The position numbers and the translations under genes were made by a program. Below, in pieces: positions 53,808 to 61,311 of a stretch of DNA of 64,000 nucleotides. Numbering within the stretch: the stretch's first letter is position 1; every line of letters starts with the position of its first letter. The DNA lies in contig NZ_CP031093.1 of assembly GCF_004851605.1 (NCBI RefSeq), positions 1,116,001 to 1,180,000 of the forward strand, written 5' to 3'. The notes under the pieces were generated by a model, which searched no databases, had not been told where the DNA came from, and saw only the letters and a list, made by a program, of their open reading frames with translations. This DNA is from Hydrocarboniclastica marina. Its GTDB lineage: Bacteria > Pseudomonadota > Gammaproteobacteria > Pseudomonadales > Oleiphilaceae.

Positions 53808-55453
53808 ACGACACTCCGCAAACCAGTCCCGGAAATGTTCCTGAAGACGGCGCCTATGCCCGCGAAAACGCGGCCGGAAAAGCGGGCAGTGCGCCATATC
53901 GAACTTCAGCCAGAGAGACCTCGGGCGCCACGATACTGTTGGTCGACGATAATCCGCAGAACCTGAAAGTCCTCTATGAAACGCTCAATGACCGTGGTTA
54001 TCACCTGCTGATAGCCAACGATGGCGAAAAAGCGCTGAGCCTCGCGGCACGCCATCAGCCCGAGCTGATCCTGCTGGACATCATGATGCCGGGCATGGAC
54101 GGCTTCTCGGTCTGTGAGCACCTGAAAGCCAGCCCGGCAACCGAGCATTCTGCTGTCGTTTTTCTCTCTGCACTGGATGACCTTGAGGCCAAGGTAAGAG
54201 GCTTTGCGCTGGGGGGTGTCGATTACATTGCCAAGCCTTTCCAGGCTCAGGAAGTCATCGCCCGGGTGGACACACACGTAAGGGTGATCCAGCTTGAACG
54301 CACCCTCAAGTCCCGCAACGAAAAGCTTGAGGCTGATCAGGCACGCATTCTCAATGCGATCAGCGAGGGCATTTACGGGCTGGACACCGATGGGCGAATC
54401 GCATTCGCAAATCCGGCAGCGGCATCAACGCTGCGCTCGACCGTGGACACACTGATCGGCCGCGATTTTTTTGATCTGCATTTCGCGAAAGATGCCGCCA
54501 TGGGTGAGTCAGCCCCCGGCCGTAGCACCTGTAAACTCGGTTTGGAAGAACATCGGCGCAACGTCGCCATGGCCCGGCCGGACGGCAGCTTTTTCGCCGC
54601 GGAACTGTGGGCGACGCCTGCACTGGAAAAAGGCGAGCTCCGGGGCGCGGTTATCGTGTTTCGCGACATCACGGTTGAGCTGCAGGCCGAGGCGGAGCTG
54701 GAGGAAGCCCGCAAAACCGTCCAGTTTCAGCGTAGTGAGCTGGACCACGCAGCCCGGTTATCGACGATTGGTGAGATGACTGCCGGCTTTGCCCACGAAG
54801 TGAATCAGCCGCTTACCGCAATAGCCAATTATGCCCAACTGGCGGTCCGTCTGAGCGGGGCGGATAGGCTTGATGTCGACGGGCTGCGCCAGGTTCTGGG
54901 CAAGATCGAGGCGCAATCCCATCGTGCCAGCGAGATCATCCGGCACATTCGCGGCTTTGTCCGCACCCCGTCGGGCGGCGCACGGGCGGTTTCCGTGTAC
55001 GACCTGCTGGCGGAGACGTGCGGTTTCGCCGAAGTCGACGCGGAAACCAATGAGGTTGAACTTCGCCTGGAGGTGCCACCGGGTTTGCCCCCGGTCTATA
55101 CAGACCCTGCACACGTGCACCAGGTGGCGCTGAACCTGATCCGCAACGCCCTTGAAGCTACCCGAAGCAAAGGTAGCCACGACGCGGTGGAGATCGTGGC
55201 CCGCAGAGAAGGGGCCGAAATGGTCGTCATCGAGGTGAGGGACCGTGGCTGTGGGTTGCCGCCTGAGGCAGAGCAGCGGCTGTTTCACCCCTTTTTTACC
55301 ACCAAGCAGGAAGGCATGGGCATTGGGCTTGCGCTCTGCCGGTCTCTTGTCCAGGCGCAAGGCGGGGAAATCGGGTTTAAGAGGCGAGAGAATGGAGGCA
55401 CCTGTTTCTGGTTTTCACTGCCTGTAGTGTCAGGAGAGGACGCCGCACTTTAA
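53804..55453 (+). CDS. REC-PAS-histidine kinase (FixL/DctB-like)
   Basis: The 549-residue cytoplasmic kinase has, in order, a receiver domain (acceptor Asp in LILLDIMMPGMDG, about 55-165), a linker coiled coil, a PAS domain (ILNAISEGIYGLDTDGRIAFANPAA, about 185-300), a HisKA dimerisation helix with phospho-accepting His in GFAHEVNQPLTAIANY, and a C-terminal ATPase (NLIRNALEA, DRGCGLP, GMGIGLALC). The start is a TTG at 53804 coupled to the regulator stop. It lacks membrane segments, so it senses an internal signal. Confidence 0.9.
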   Translation: MNDTPQTSPGNVPEDGAYARENAAGKAGSAPYRTSARETSGATILLVDDNPQNLKVLYETLNDRGYHLLIANDGEKALSLAARHQPELILLDIMMPGMDGFSVCEHLKASPATEHSAVVFLSALDDLEAKVRGFALGGVDYIAKPFQAQEVIARVDTHVRVIQLERTLKSRNEKLEADQARILNAISEGIYGLDTDGRIAFANPAAASTLRSTVDTLIGRDFFDLHFAKDAAMGESAPGRSTCKLGLEEHRRNVAMARPDGSFFAAELWATPALEKGELRGAVIVFRDITVELQAEAELEEARKTVQFQRSELDHAARLSTIGEMTAGFAHEVNQPLTAIANYAQLAVRLSGADRLDVDGLRQVLGKIEAQSHRASEIIRHIRGFVRTPSGGARAVSVYDLLAETCGFAEVDAETNEVELRLEVPPGLPPVYTDPAHVHQVALNLIRNALEATRSKGSHDAVEIVARREGAEMVVIEVRDRGCGLPPEAEQRLFHPFFTTKQEGMGIGLALCRSLVQAQGGEIGFKRRENGGTCFWFSLPVVSGEDAAL

Positions 55454-55685
55454 GCGCCGGCTGCGCCAGTCGCCGCAAGGAGCTGGTCCGTATTTTGTGA
55501 GTTATGTGTATATTTTATAAGGATAAATTCTAATTTAAGGTGTCGATAATTCTTACAACAAATAGAAAATACACTAAGTCATAAAACGATGTTTTGTGCT
55601 ATTGCTACGTTGAGCCGGTGCTGGTGTGAATATTGCCTATGGTTGAGCGCAGTAATTTAACCACAAGCACATAATAAGGATCGTT
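55454..55685. other. AT-rich intergenic region
   Basis: Clearly more AT-rich than its surroundings, without a gene. It carries the possible sigma-54 promoter listed separately. Confidence 0.6.
55622..55637 (+). promoter_or_regulatory. Possible sigma-54 (-24/-12) promoter
   Basis: TGGTGTGAATATTGCC has GG (55623-55624) and GC (55635-55636) separated by exactly ten bases and a TTGC, as in sigma-54 promoters (TGGCACG-N4-TTGCW). It lies about 50 bp before the PEP-CTERM gene, whose family is often RpoN/PrsR-controlled. Confidence 0.5.
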
Positions 55686-56369
55686 ATGACTGGATATTTC
55701 AAAGCATTGGCTCTGGTAGTGCCATGCCTCGCAATCAGCCCCGCTTTTGCCGCGCCGATCGTCCTCGACTTCGAAGGGCTCGATAGCAACGAAGCTGTGG
55801 GTGGTTTTTACAACGGCGGCGTTAGCGAAAACGGCAACAGCGGCGCCAATTATGGTGTTTCATTCAGCGATAACGCTCTGGGACTGGTCGATGCCGATGC
55901 CGGCGGAGATGGCCAGTTCGGCGGCGAACCGAGTCCTGATACCGTTCTTTATTTCGCTGAAGGCGAAGACCTCGTATTGAGTGTTGCGGACGGGTTTGGA
56001 ACCAGCTTCTCGTTCTTTTACAGCGCAGTGTATACGCCAGCCGTAGTAAATATTTACGACGGAATGGGCGGCACAGGCAATATCCTGGCGACGCTGGACA
56101 TTCCGGTCACTACGACCGACGAAGGTGATCCCACGGGCATTTTCAGCCCGTTCTTTGACCTCGGCATAGAGTTTGAAGGCATTGGGCAGTCAGTCGCTTT
56201 TGAAGCGTACCCGGAGATGCTCGCCCTTGATAACGTGACATTCGGCGAAATTACCGATGACAACGGCAATGGCGGAGATCCGGTTGCTGTTCCTGAGCCT
56301 TCGACGCTGGCACTGCTAGGCCTTTCAATGCTTGGCCTGGGCGCGGTACGTCGTCGCAAGCACGGCTAA
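55686..56369 (+). CDS. PEP-CTERM sorting-domain protein
   Basis: The 227-residue protein has a signal peptide (ending near AFA, residue 22) and a textbook PEP-CTERM tail: VPEPSTLALLGLSMLGLGA followed by VRRRKHG. The mature part is acidic, glycine-, asparagine- and aspartate-rich (FEGLDSNEAVGGFYNGG near the start), predicted beta-sandwich, with no known enzyme motif. It would be exported, cut by exosortase and attached or released at the cell surface. A perfect terminator follows (56385-56414). No exosortase gene is in the window. Confidence 0.92.
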   Translation: MTGYFKALALVVPCLAISPAFAAPIVLDFEGLDSNEAVGGFYNGGVSENGNSGANYGVSFSDNALGLVDADAGGDGQFGGEPSPDTVLYFAEGEDLVLSVADGFGTSFSFFYSAVYTPAVVNIYDGMGGTGNILATLDIPVTTTDEGDPTGIFSPFFDLGIEFEGIGQSVAFEAYPEMLALDNVTFGEITDDNGNGGDPVAVPEPSTLALLGLSMLGLGAVRRRKHG

Positions 56370-56384
56370 GCGCTCGCGATCCGG

Positions 56385-56414
56385 AAAACCCCGGCTAATT
56401 GCCGGGGTTTTTTT
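56385..56414 (+). terminator. Intrinsic terminator of the PEP-CTERM gene
   Basis: AAAACCCCGGC (56385-56395) and GCCGGGGTTTT (56401-56411) form a perfect stem with a five-base loop and a run of seven T. Confidence 0.92.
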
Positions 56415-56601
56415 GTTTACAGGCTGAGGCTCTTGCGCTCGTATGGCGTCAATTGGCTAGCGGGAGGCTCAGGACCTCAACAGCCGGCTCCATCGCTGGC
56501 ATACTGACAACCGTTACCTTTCTCCTCTAGCTGAATCCGATACCCTGCGACGACGCTTCAGAAAAGCTGTTGTGTCGGCGCCGACCATCCCAGGGAGCCT
56601 G

Positions 56602-57279
56602 ATGCCTGATCCGCTGCCGCCGAGTGATTCATACCAGACCTTTGGCCCCGAAAACGCACTGGGCCGCGCTTTCTATGGGGAACGCACAGAGAAGGTCGCC
56701 AGGGCATTGCTGGGCCAGTACCTGGTTCGAGAGTTGAGCGGAGAGTTGGGCGGAGAGTTGGGCGGAGAGTTGGGCGGCGAGCTCCTGGTCGGCCGCATCA
56801 GCGAAACTGAAGCCTATGGTGGCGAGACGGATTCGGCCAGTCATGCATCGCACGGCCGGACCACGAGAAACGCGCCCATGTACGGTGCCCCCGGTCATGC
56901 CTACGTCTATCTTATCTACGGTTTGCACGAGATGTTCAATATCGTGACCGAGAGGGAAGGCGAGGCGGGGGCGGTGCTAATCCGCGCCCTCGAACCCGTT
57001 GCCGGTATCGGCAGAATGCGAACGCTGCGAAAGGGTAAACCCGATTTTCAGCTGGCCAATGGCCCCGGCAAGTTAGCGCAGGCTATGTGCATCAATCGCC
57101 GGAACCTGAACACTCATGACCTCTGCCTCGGGCGGGAGATATGGCTGACGCCGGGGTCAGCAGTACCGAAAGAAAGTGTCATCGTCGGTCCGCGAGTCGG
57201 GATCGATTTCGCCGTGCCGGAGGACCGGGACGCCCCGTTGCGCTTTCGGCTGGGCGGGACTATTTCCGGCGCCTGGTGA
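56602..57279 (+). CDS. 3-methyladenine DNA glycosylase (AAG/MPG family)
   Basis: The 225-residue protein is of the alkyladenine glycosylase (AAG/MPG) type: RALLGQYLV, ISETEAYGGETDSASHA (catalytic Glu), NAPMYGAPGHAYVYLIYG and NGPGKLAQAM. It excises alkylated purines for base-excision repair. ATG 56602 has a GGGAG four bases upstream; a GTG at 56572 is also in frame. A linker made of four 12-bp repeats (ELSG, then ELGG repeated) is inserted after RALLGQYLVR; this is unusual. Its last 20 bp overlap the convergent SDR gene. Confidence 0.88.
   Translation: MPDPLPPSDSYQTFGPENALGRAFYGERTEKVARALLGQYLVRELSGELGGELGGELGGELLVGRISETEAYGGETDSASHASHGRTTRNAPMYGAPGHAYVYLIYGLHEMFNIVTEREGEAGAVLIRALEPVAGIGRMRTLRKGKPDFQLANGPGKLAQAMCINRRNLNTHDLCLGREIWLTPGSAVPKESVIVGPRVGIDFAVPEDRDAPLRFRLGGTISGAW
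56731..56778 (+). repeat. Four 12-bp tandem repeats inside the glycosylase gene
   Basis: Units GAGTTGAGCGGA, GAGTTGGGCGGA, GAGTTGGGCGGA and GAGTTGGGCGGC encode ELSG-ELGG-ELGG-ELGG in frame. Confidence 0.95.
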
Positions 57280-58093
57280 TATTGAAGATGAGTTCAGGTG
57301 ACAGCCTTTTCAACCAAAGGGCATGCATCTCCTTGCCCTTGCCCACCGGGATTTCCCGTTGTCCCCGGGCCAGCCCTGCGATAACGACCCTGGCGCACTC
57401 ATCAACGTTCATGCCGCCGCTGATTTCCTCATCACTCTTGTTGAAAGGCTGACCATCACCGGCAAGCGCATGACGCGCGATAGGGGTGCTGATGAAGCCG
57501 GGAACGATGGTCGAGACCGTGATGCCGCTGTCCTCGACTTCGGCGCGGAGCGCATCGAAAAACCCCATTACAGCGTGCTTGGCAGCGCAGTATCCCGTAC
57601 GTAGCGGCACACCGACTTTGCCAGCAACGCTGGCCGTGGCAGCGATGTGGCCGGCGCCGCGTTCGAGCATATGCGGAAGCACCGCCTGGGTCAGCGCGAT
57701 CTGGCCGATCACGTCCACGTCCATCAGCTTCCGGTAAACCGAGAGGTCAGTCTCGGCGCAGCGCGATCGCTGGGATACACCGGCGTTGTTGATCAGCAGA
57801 TCGATCTGGCCGAAGCGTTCAAGTACCTTGGCGGATGCCCCCGCCATCGAATCGCTGTCGGTAATATCGAGCGGCAGAACCATCACGTCGGTCTCAGCGC
57901 TTCCCGCCTGGTGGCAGCGCCTGGCGACTCGGTCCAGTTCACTTTCCCGCCGGGCTGATAGAACCAGCCGGGCTCCCGAGCCTGCGAGACCTACCGCCAG
58001 AGCCTCGCCGATACCGGAGGATGCGCCGGTTATCCAGGCGACAGTGTTCCTGAAATGGTCCGCGGTGCTGGCATTTTTTCTTGTTGAGAACAT
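57260..58093 (-). CDS. Short-chain dehydrogenase/reductase
   Basis: The 277-residue SDR has TGASSGIGE near residue 23, NNAG near 103, a catalytic Ser in ATASVAGKVG and YCAAK (Tyr-Lys). LSARRESELDR after strand 2 favours NADP. C-terminal KRLSPELIFNITRRRK is basic and hydrophobic, possibly membrane-touching. ATG 58093 is chosen by similarity; the frame stays open upstream. Substrate unknown. It overlaps the end of the glycosylase gene by 20 bp, convergent. Confidence 0.85.
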   Translation of the reverse strand: MFSTRKNASTADHFRNTVAWITGASSGIGEALAVGLAGSGARLVLSARRESELDRVARRCHQAGSAETDVMVLPLDITDSDSMAGASAKVLERFGQIDLLINNAGVSQRSRCAETDLSVYRKLMDVDVIGQIALTQAVLPHMLERGAGHIAATASVAGKVGVPLRTGYCAAKHAVMGFFDALRAEVEDSGITVSTIVPGFISTPIARHALAGDGQPFNKSDEEISGGMNVDECARVVIAGLARGQREIPVGKGKEMHALWLKRLSPELIFNITRRRK

Positions 58094-58353
58094 TTTTCTA
58101 CGCTTCTCCTTTGCATGCGGCTGGATACCGCTGAAGCACGCCCAGAAACGGCGAGCTGCGCTGGTTACGGTCATTAAACCGGAACGGATAAACCGAAGCA
58201 AAAGCAAATCGGTTGAGCCGGCAGGCGATAGGTGAGACCGAATCGGTGACAATGGGGCGAGACGGGAGAGGAGGAGGAACGGAGAAGCGTCGTACTGCCC
58301 GACACCTGACGCGCGGCCAGACGGACCAACGTCTGGCCGGGGACCGTTTACGG

Positions 58354-58974
58354 TCAGTGATTTTCCCAGCCAGCGGGACGATCAAGCGTCTCGTCCTGGC
58401 CTTCTTCAGTGTTGACTCCGGGTTTGTCGATTATCTGTACCGTGCTGGCCTGGGGCCCGTCTTCTCCCATCTCGGCAACGAAACGCACCCGGGTGCCGGG
58501 GCTCAGACGTTCGAAGTCGTCATGAAGGACGGCATTTCGATGGAAGTAGTATTCTTCACCGTCCAGCGGCGACTTGATAAACCCATAGCCCTCTTTTTCA
58601 AACAGGCGAACCACCAGGGCCTGCGGCTCATCGTGGTGCTTGACCTCGCCACGGCGCCGGGCAGTTTCCTTCTGGATCTGCTTTTCCACCGCCTCGAAGG
58701 CCTTGCGAATGATCGGCCGAAGCTGCACGTCCAGGCTCTCCACCGTTCCCGTTTTGTCGGCGACGAGGTCTTTTTTCTGGGGGAGAGTCACTTCAACCCG
58801 GGCGCGGTAGGGATTGCCCTTTACGTGATTGTGCTGCTTCCGTTCGATCGCGACGCGGCAGGCGATAATGTCGTCCGAGAGACGGTCTAGCCGCTCCACT
58901 CTTTCTGCTACATAGCTGTCGATCCAGCCTATCTTCGGGACGTCCTTATAGCTGAGCTCCAGGGGTACCTGCAT
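58354..58974 (-). CDS. HPF/RaiA-like ribosome-associated protein fused to a cold-shock domain
   Basis: The 206-residue product joins two domains. Residues 1-110 resemble the hibernation-promoting factor/RaiA (S30AE) family (VPLELSYKDVPK, RVERLDRLSDDIIACRVAIER quoted in part). Residues 118-185 are a cold-shock (CspA-type) domain with KEGYGFIKSPLDGEEYYFHRN, an RNA-binding fold. The pair could park ribosomes and bind RNA in stress. The tail is acidic. It is monocistronic on the minus strand; no promoter is evident. Confidence 0.82.
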   Translation of the reverse strand: MQVPLELSYKDVPKIGWIDSYVAERVERLDRLSDDIIACRVAIERKQHNHVKGNPYRARVEVTLPQKKDLVADKTGTVESLDVQLRPIIRKAFEAVEKQIQKETARRRGEVKHHDEPQALVVRLFEKEGYGFIKSPLDGEEYYFHRNAVLHDDFERLSPGTRVRFVAEMGEDGPQASTVQIIDKPGVNTEEGQDETLDRPAGWENH

Positions 58975-59297
58975 GGTTGACTCCTCTGTCGGCTTAAAGT
59001 CCGGGTCTCCCGCCTCGCCCTAAGATGGGACGGTCCGTGTTCACACGGGACAGGAGACTCATACCGAGAATCCTCCTTGTCACACCGAGTTTCAAGAGAC
59101 TTTTCTGAGGCTTAACCATAATTTAGCGCGGGAGAAAGGTTGCAGTGCTAGACAGGGCAACCGGTGGCCGTAATCGGCGAGCTCGGGAAAAGGCCTGAGG
59201 GACGATGTTGCAGGCGCGCCAAGCCCGAGCAAAGTTGGGCTTGTAGAACTGGCGGACTATCGGGGCTGACCGGGACAGCGGCTTTCCGCCAGTTTAG
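58975..59297. other. Intergenic region, nothing recognised
   Basis: No gene seen; a motif GACAGGGCAACCGG near 59152 is similar to the dispersed repeat family. Confidence 0.35.
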
Positions 59298-61148
59298 TTA
59301 CTGTTCATCGGCAGAAGAGACCTGCCATTCGACGCGGTTGCGACCGCTCTCCTTGGCTGCGTAGAGGTTCTGGTCTGCACCTTTGAGCAGCGTTTCCCGG
59401 CTGACCTGGTCCTGCGGTACGCGGGCCGCGACGCCGATGCTGGCGGTGATGGTCAGGCGTCGTTCGCCGTCATCCATCAGTGTTTGTGAGAGACTCTCCA
59501 GGATGTTTTTCGCCACGCAGACTGCGCCTTGGGTATCGGTGTTGGGAAGCAAAAGAATGAACTCTTCACCACCGTAGCGCGCTGCAATATCCGAAGGGCG
59601 CCGCAGGTTGTCACGAATCACCTCAGCGGTCCTGATCAGACAGAGGTCGCCGAAGGGGTGGCCATGCTGGTCATTGATCAGTTTGAAATGGTCGAGGTCG
59701 ATCATGAGTACCGCTAACGAACTTTTGTCGCGGTAGGCCCGCTTGTATTCCGTGAGAAAGGTCTCTTCGAATGCGCGGCGGTTGAGGAGGTTGGTCAATC
59801 CATCGGTTGCGCTGATTTCCTTGAGCTTTGCGTTGGTCTTCTCCAGTTCTTCGGTTCGTTCACGGACGATACGGTCCAGGTCCTCATTCGCCCGGATCTG
59901 GTTGTTCAGCATTTGCTGTTGAGCCGCTACAGATTCCTTTTGGGCCTGCTCCCGCATGCGTCGCTCGTAGGTCATGCGGTGCGCCATGGCAAAAGACAGA
60001 AGAATCGCCTGCGCACCCGCGCCGAGCTGCGCGATATGTTCAGAAAACCAATCGCGGGGTACAAGGCCCAGCTTGTTGACCGCCAGCAGGAAGCCCGCGA
60101 CAAGCAGGCAGCTCCAGGCGATGTTGAAAAGCCTGGCTCCGTGGAAGCCGTCGCGCCAGCGCAGAAAGCCGATCCAGGCACCGGCCAGTATACCTGTCAT
60201 AGCCAGCAGCAAGGTGATCAGCATCATCGGCCGGTAGGGGAGAAAGAGGGCCGCGACAGCAGTGACAGCTGGGGCGAAGGCAAAGAACAGAGCGACACGC
60301 GACAGCCGGGGGCGAGCATGCGGAAGCGTGAGGAAGCTGCGGAAGAACAGCGCAGAGAAGCTAACCACCCCTGCAAGCGAAATGACCAGAAGCGGGTCGT
60401 TGATCCAGGTTACCTCCGGCCATAGATACTTGAAACTGAGCCCTTCCATACCAGCTAACAACGCGGTCATGGACAGCACCATCATGACGTAGTGAAGATA
60501 GCTGACATCGCGGATGGAAATAAATATCAGAAGGTTGTAGAAGACCATCACCAGCATGGCGCCGTAGAACAGGGCCTGCGAGACAGCGGTCTCATAGCTT
60601 TTTTCCACCAGCTTTTGATTCTGGTAAAGCGTGAGAGGGATCTGTGTGGAGGAGCTGCTTTGTACTCTCAGGTAGACTCTGGTGACACCGCTCGGGCTAA
60701 CCTCCAGCGGGATCGCGAAGTTGGGGTGATCAATCGGGCGTTGCGCATAGGGGAGTTGATCGCCCATCGCGTAGTGAATAGCCGGCCCTTCGCCCTGAAA
60801 GACATAGACGTCCACTTCATCAAGCACCGGATACGCGATCTCGAGTACGTAGGGTCGGGTGCGGGCATCGTCGTTACTTTGCCGCTTGAGGCTGAAACGC
60901 ACCCAGTAGGCAGATGCGGTATAGCCAAAGCTAAGCACATCCTGGGCCGACGGCTGCCAGCCGGATGCCTGGCTGGAGATTGTGTCGATACTGAGCGTGC
61001 CCTTCGGATCTTCGAGATATTCGACTAAGGGGCCCAGTTGAAGCTGGTCCTGGTCTGGGCTGAGCACCTGGGTTTCGCCCTGCGCGATAAACGACGCGAG
61101 CATGGCAAACACCAGAAGCACCCACTTATGGAGAGCTTTCGTCGTCAC
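59298..61148 (-). CDS. Membrane diguanylate cyclase (7TMR-DISM + GGDEF), copy 1
   Basis: A 616-residue protein with signal peptide, a periplasmic 7TMR-DISM-type sensor (about 30-165, with DVLSFGYTASAYWVRFSLK), seven membrane segments (about 185-385), a coiled coil and a GGDEF domain. ARYGGEEF near residue 530 keeps the active-site signature, and RPSD five residues before it is an intact inhibitory I-site. It should make cyclic di-GMP. Its neighbour at 61312-63162 is a very similar copy of equal length, a tandem duplication. Confidence 0.92.
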   Translation of the reverse strand: MTTKALHKWVLLVFAMLASFIAQGETQVLSPDQDQLQLGPLVEYLEDPKGTLSIDTISSQASGWQPSAQDVLSFGYTASAYWVRFSLKRQSNDDARTRPYVLEIAYPVLDEVDVYVFQGEGPAIHYAMGDQLPYAQRPIDHPNFAIPLEVSPSGVTRVYLRVQSSSSTQIPLTLYQNQKLVEKSYETAVSQALFYGAMLVMVFYNLLIFISIRDVSYLHYVMMVLSMTALLAGMEGLSFKYLWPEVTWINDPLLVISLAGVVSFSALFFRSFLTLPHARPRLSRVALFFAFAPAVTAVAALFLPYRPMMLITLLLAMTGILAGAWIGFLRWRDGFHGARLFNIAWSCLLVAGFLLAVNKLGLVPRDWFSEHIAQLGAGAQAILLSFAMAHRMTYERRMREQAQKESVAAQQQMLNNQIRANEDLDRIVRERTEELEKTNAKLKEISATDGLTNLLNRRAFEETFLTEYKRAYRDKSSLAVLMIDLDHFKLINDQHGHPFGDLCLIRTAEVIRDNLRRPSDIAARYGGEEFILLLPNTDTQGAVCVAKNILESLSQTLMDDGERRLTITASIGVAARVPQDQVSRETLLKGADQNLYAAKESGRNRVEWQVSSADEQ

Positions 61149-61311
61149 GCTGCAAACTCCTGGCCCCGGCGGAATGCAAAACCCGAGGTTCCGTTGGAGA
61201 ATGATAACGATACCAGGCTATCGCCTGGGCTGCTGCAGGCTGACGACGGGGTCGCCAAGCAGCGGCATGGCGGCAGTAATATATTTGAGTCGGTCACTGA
61301 GGCCTTTCCCG

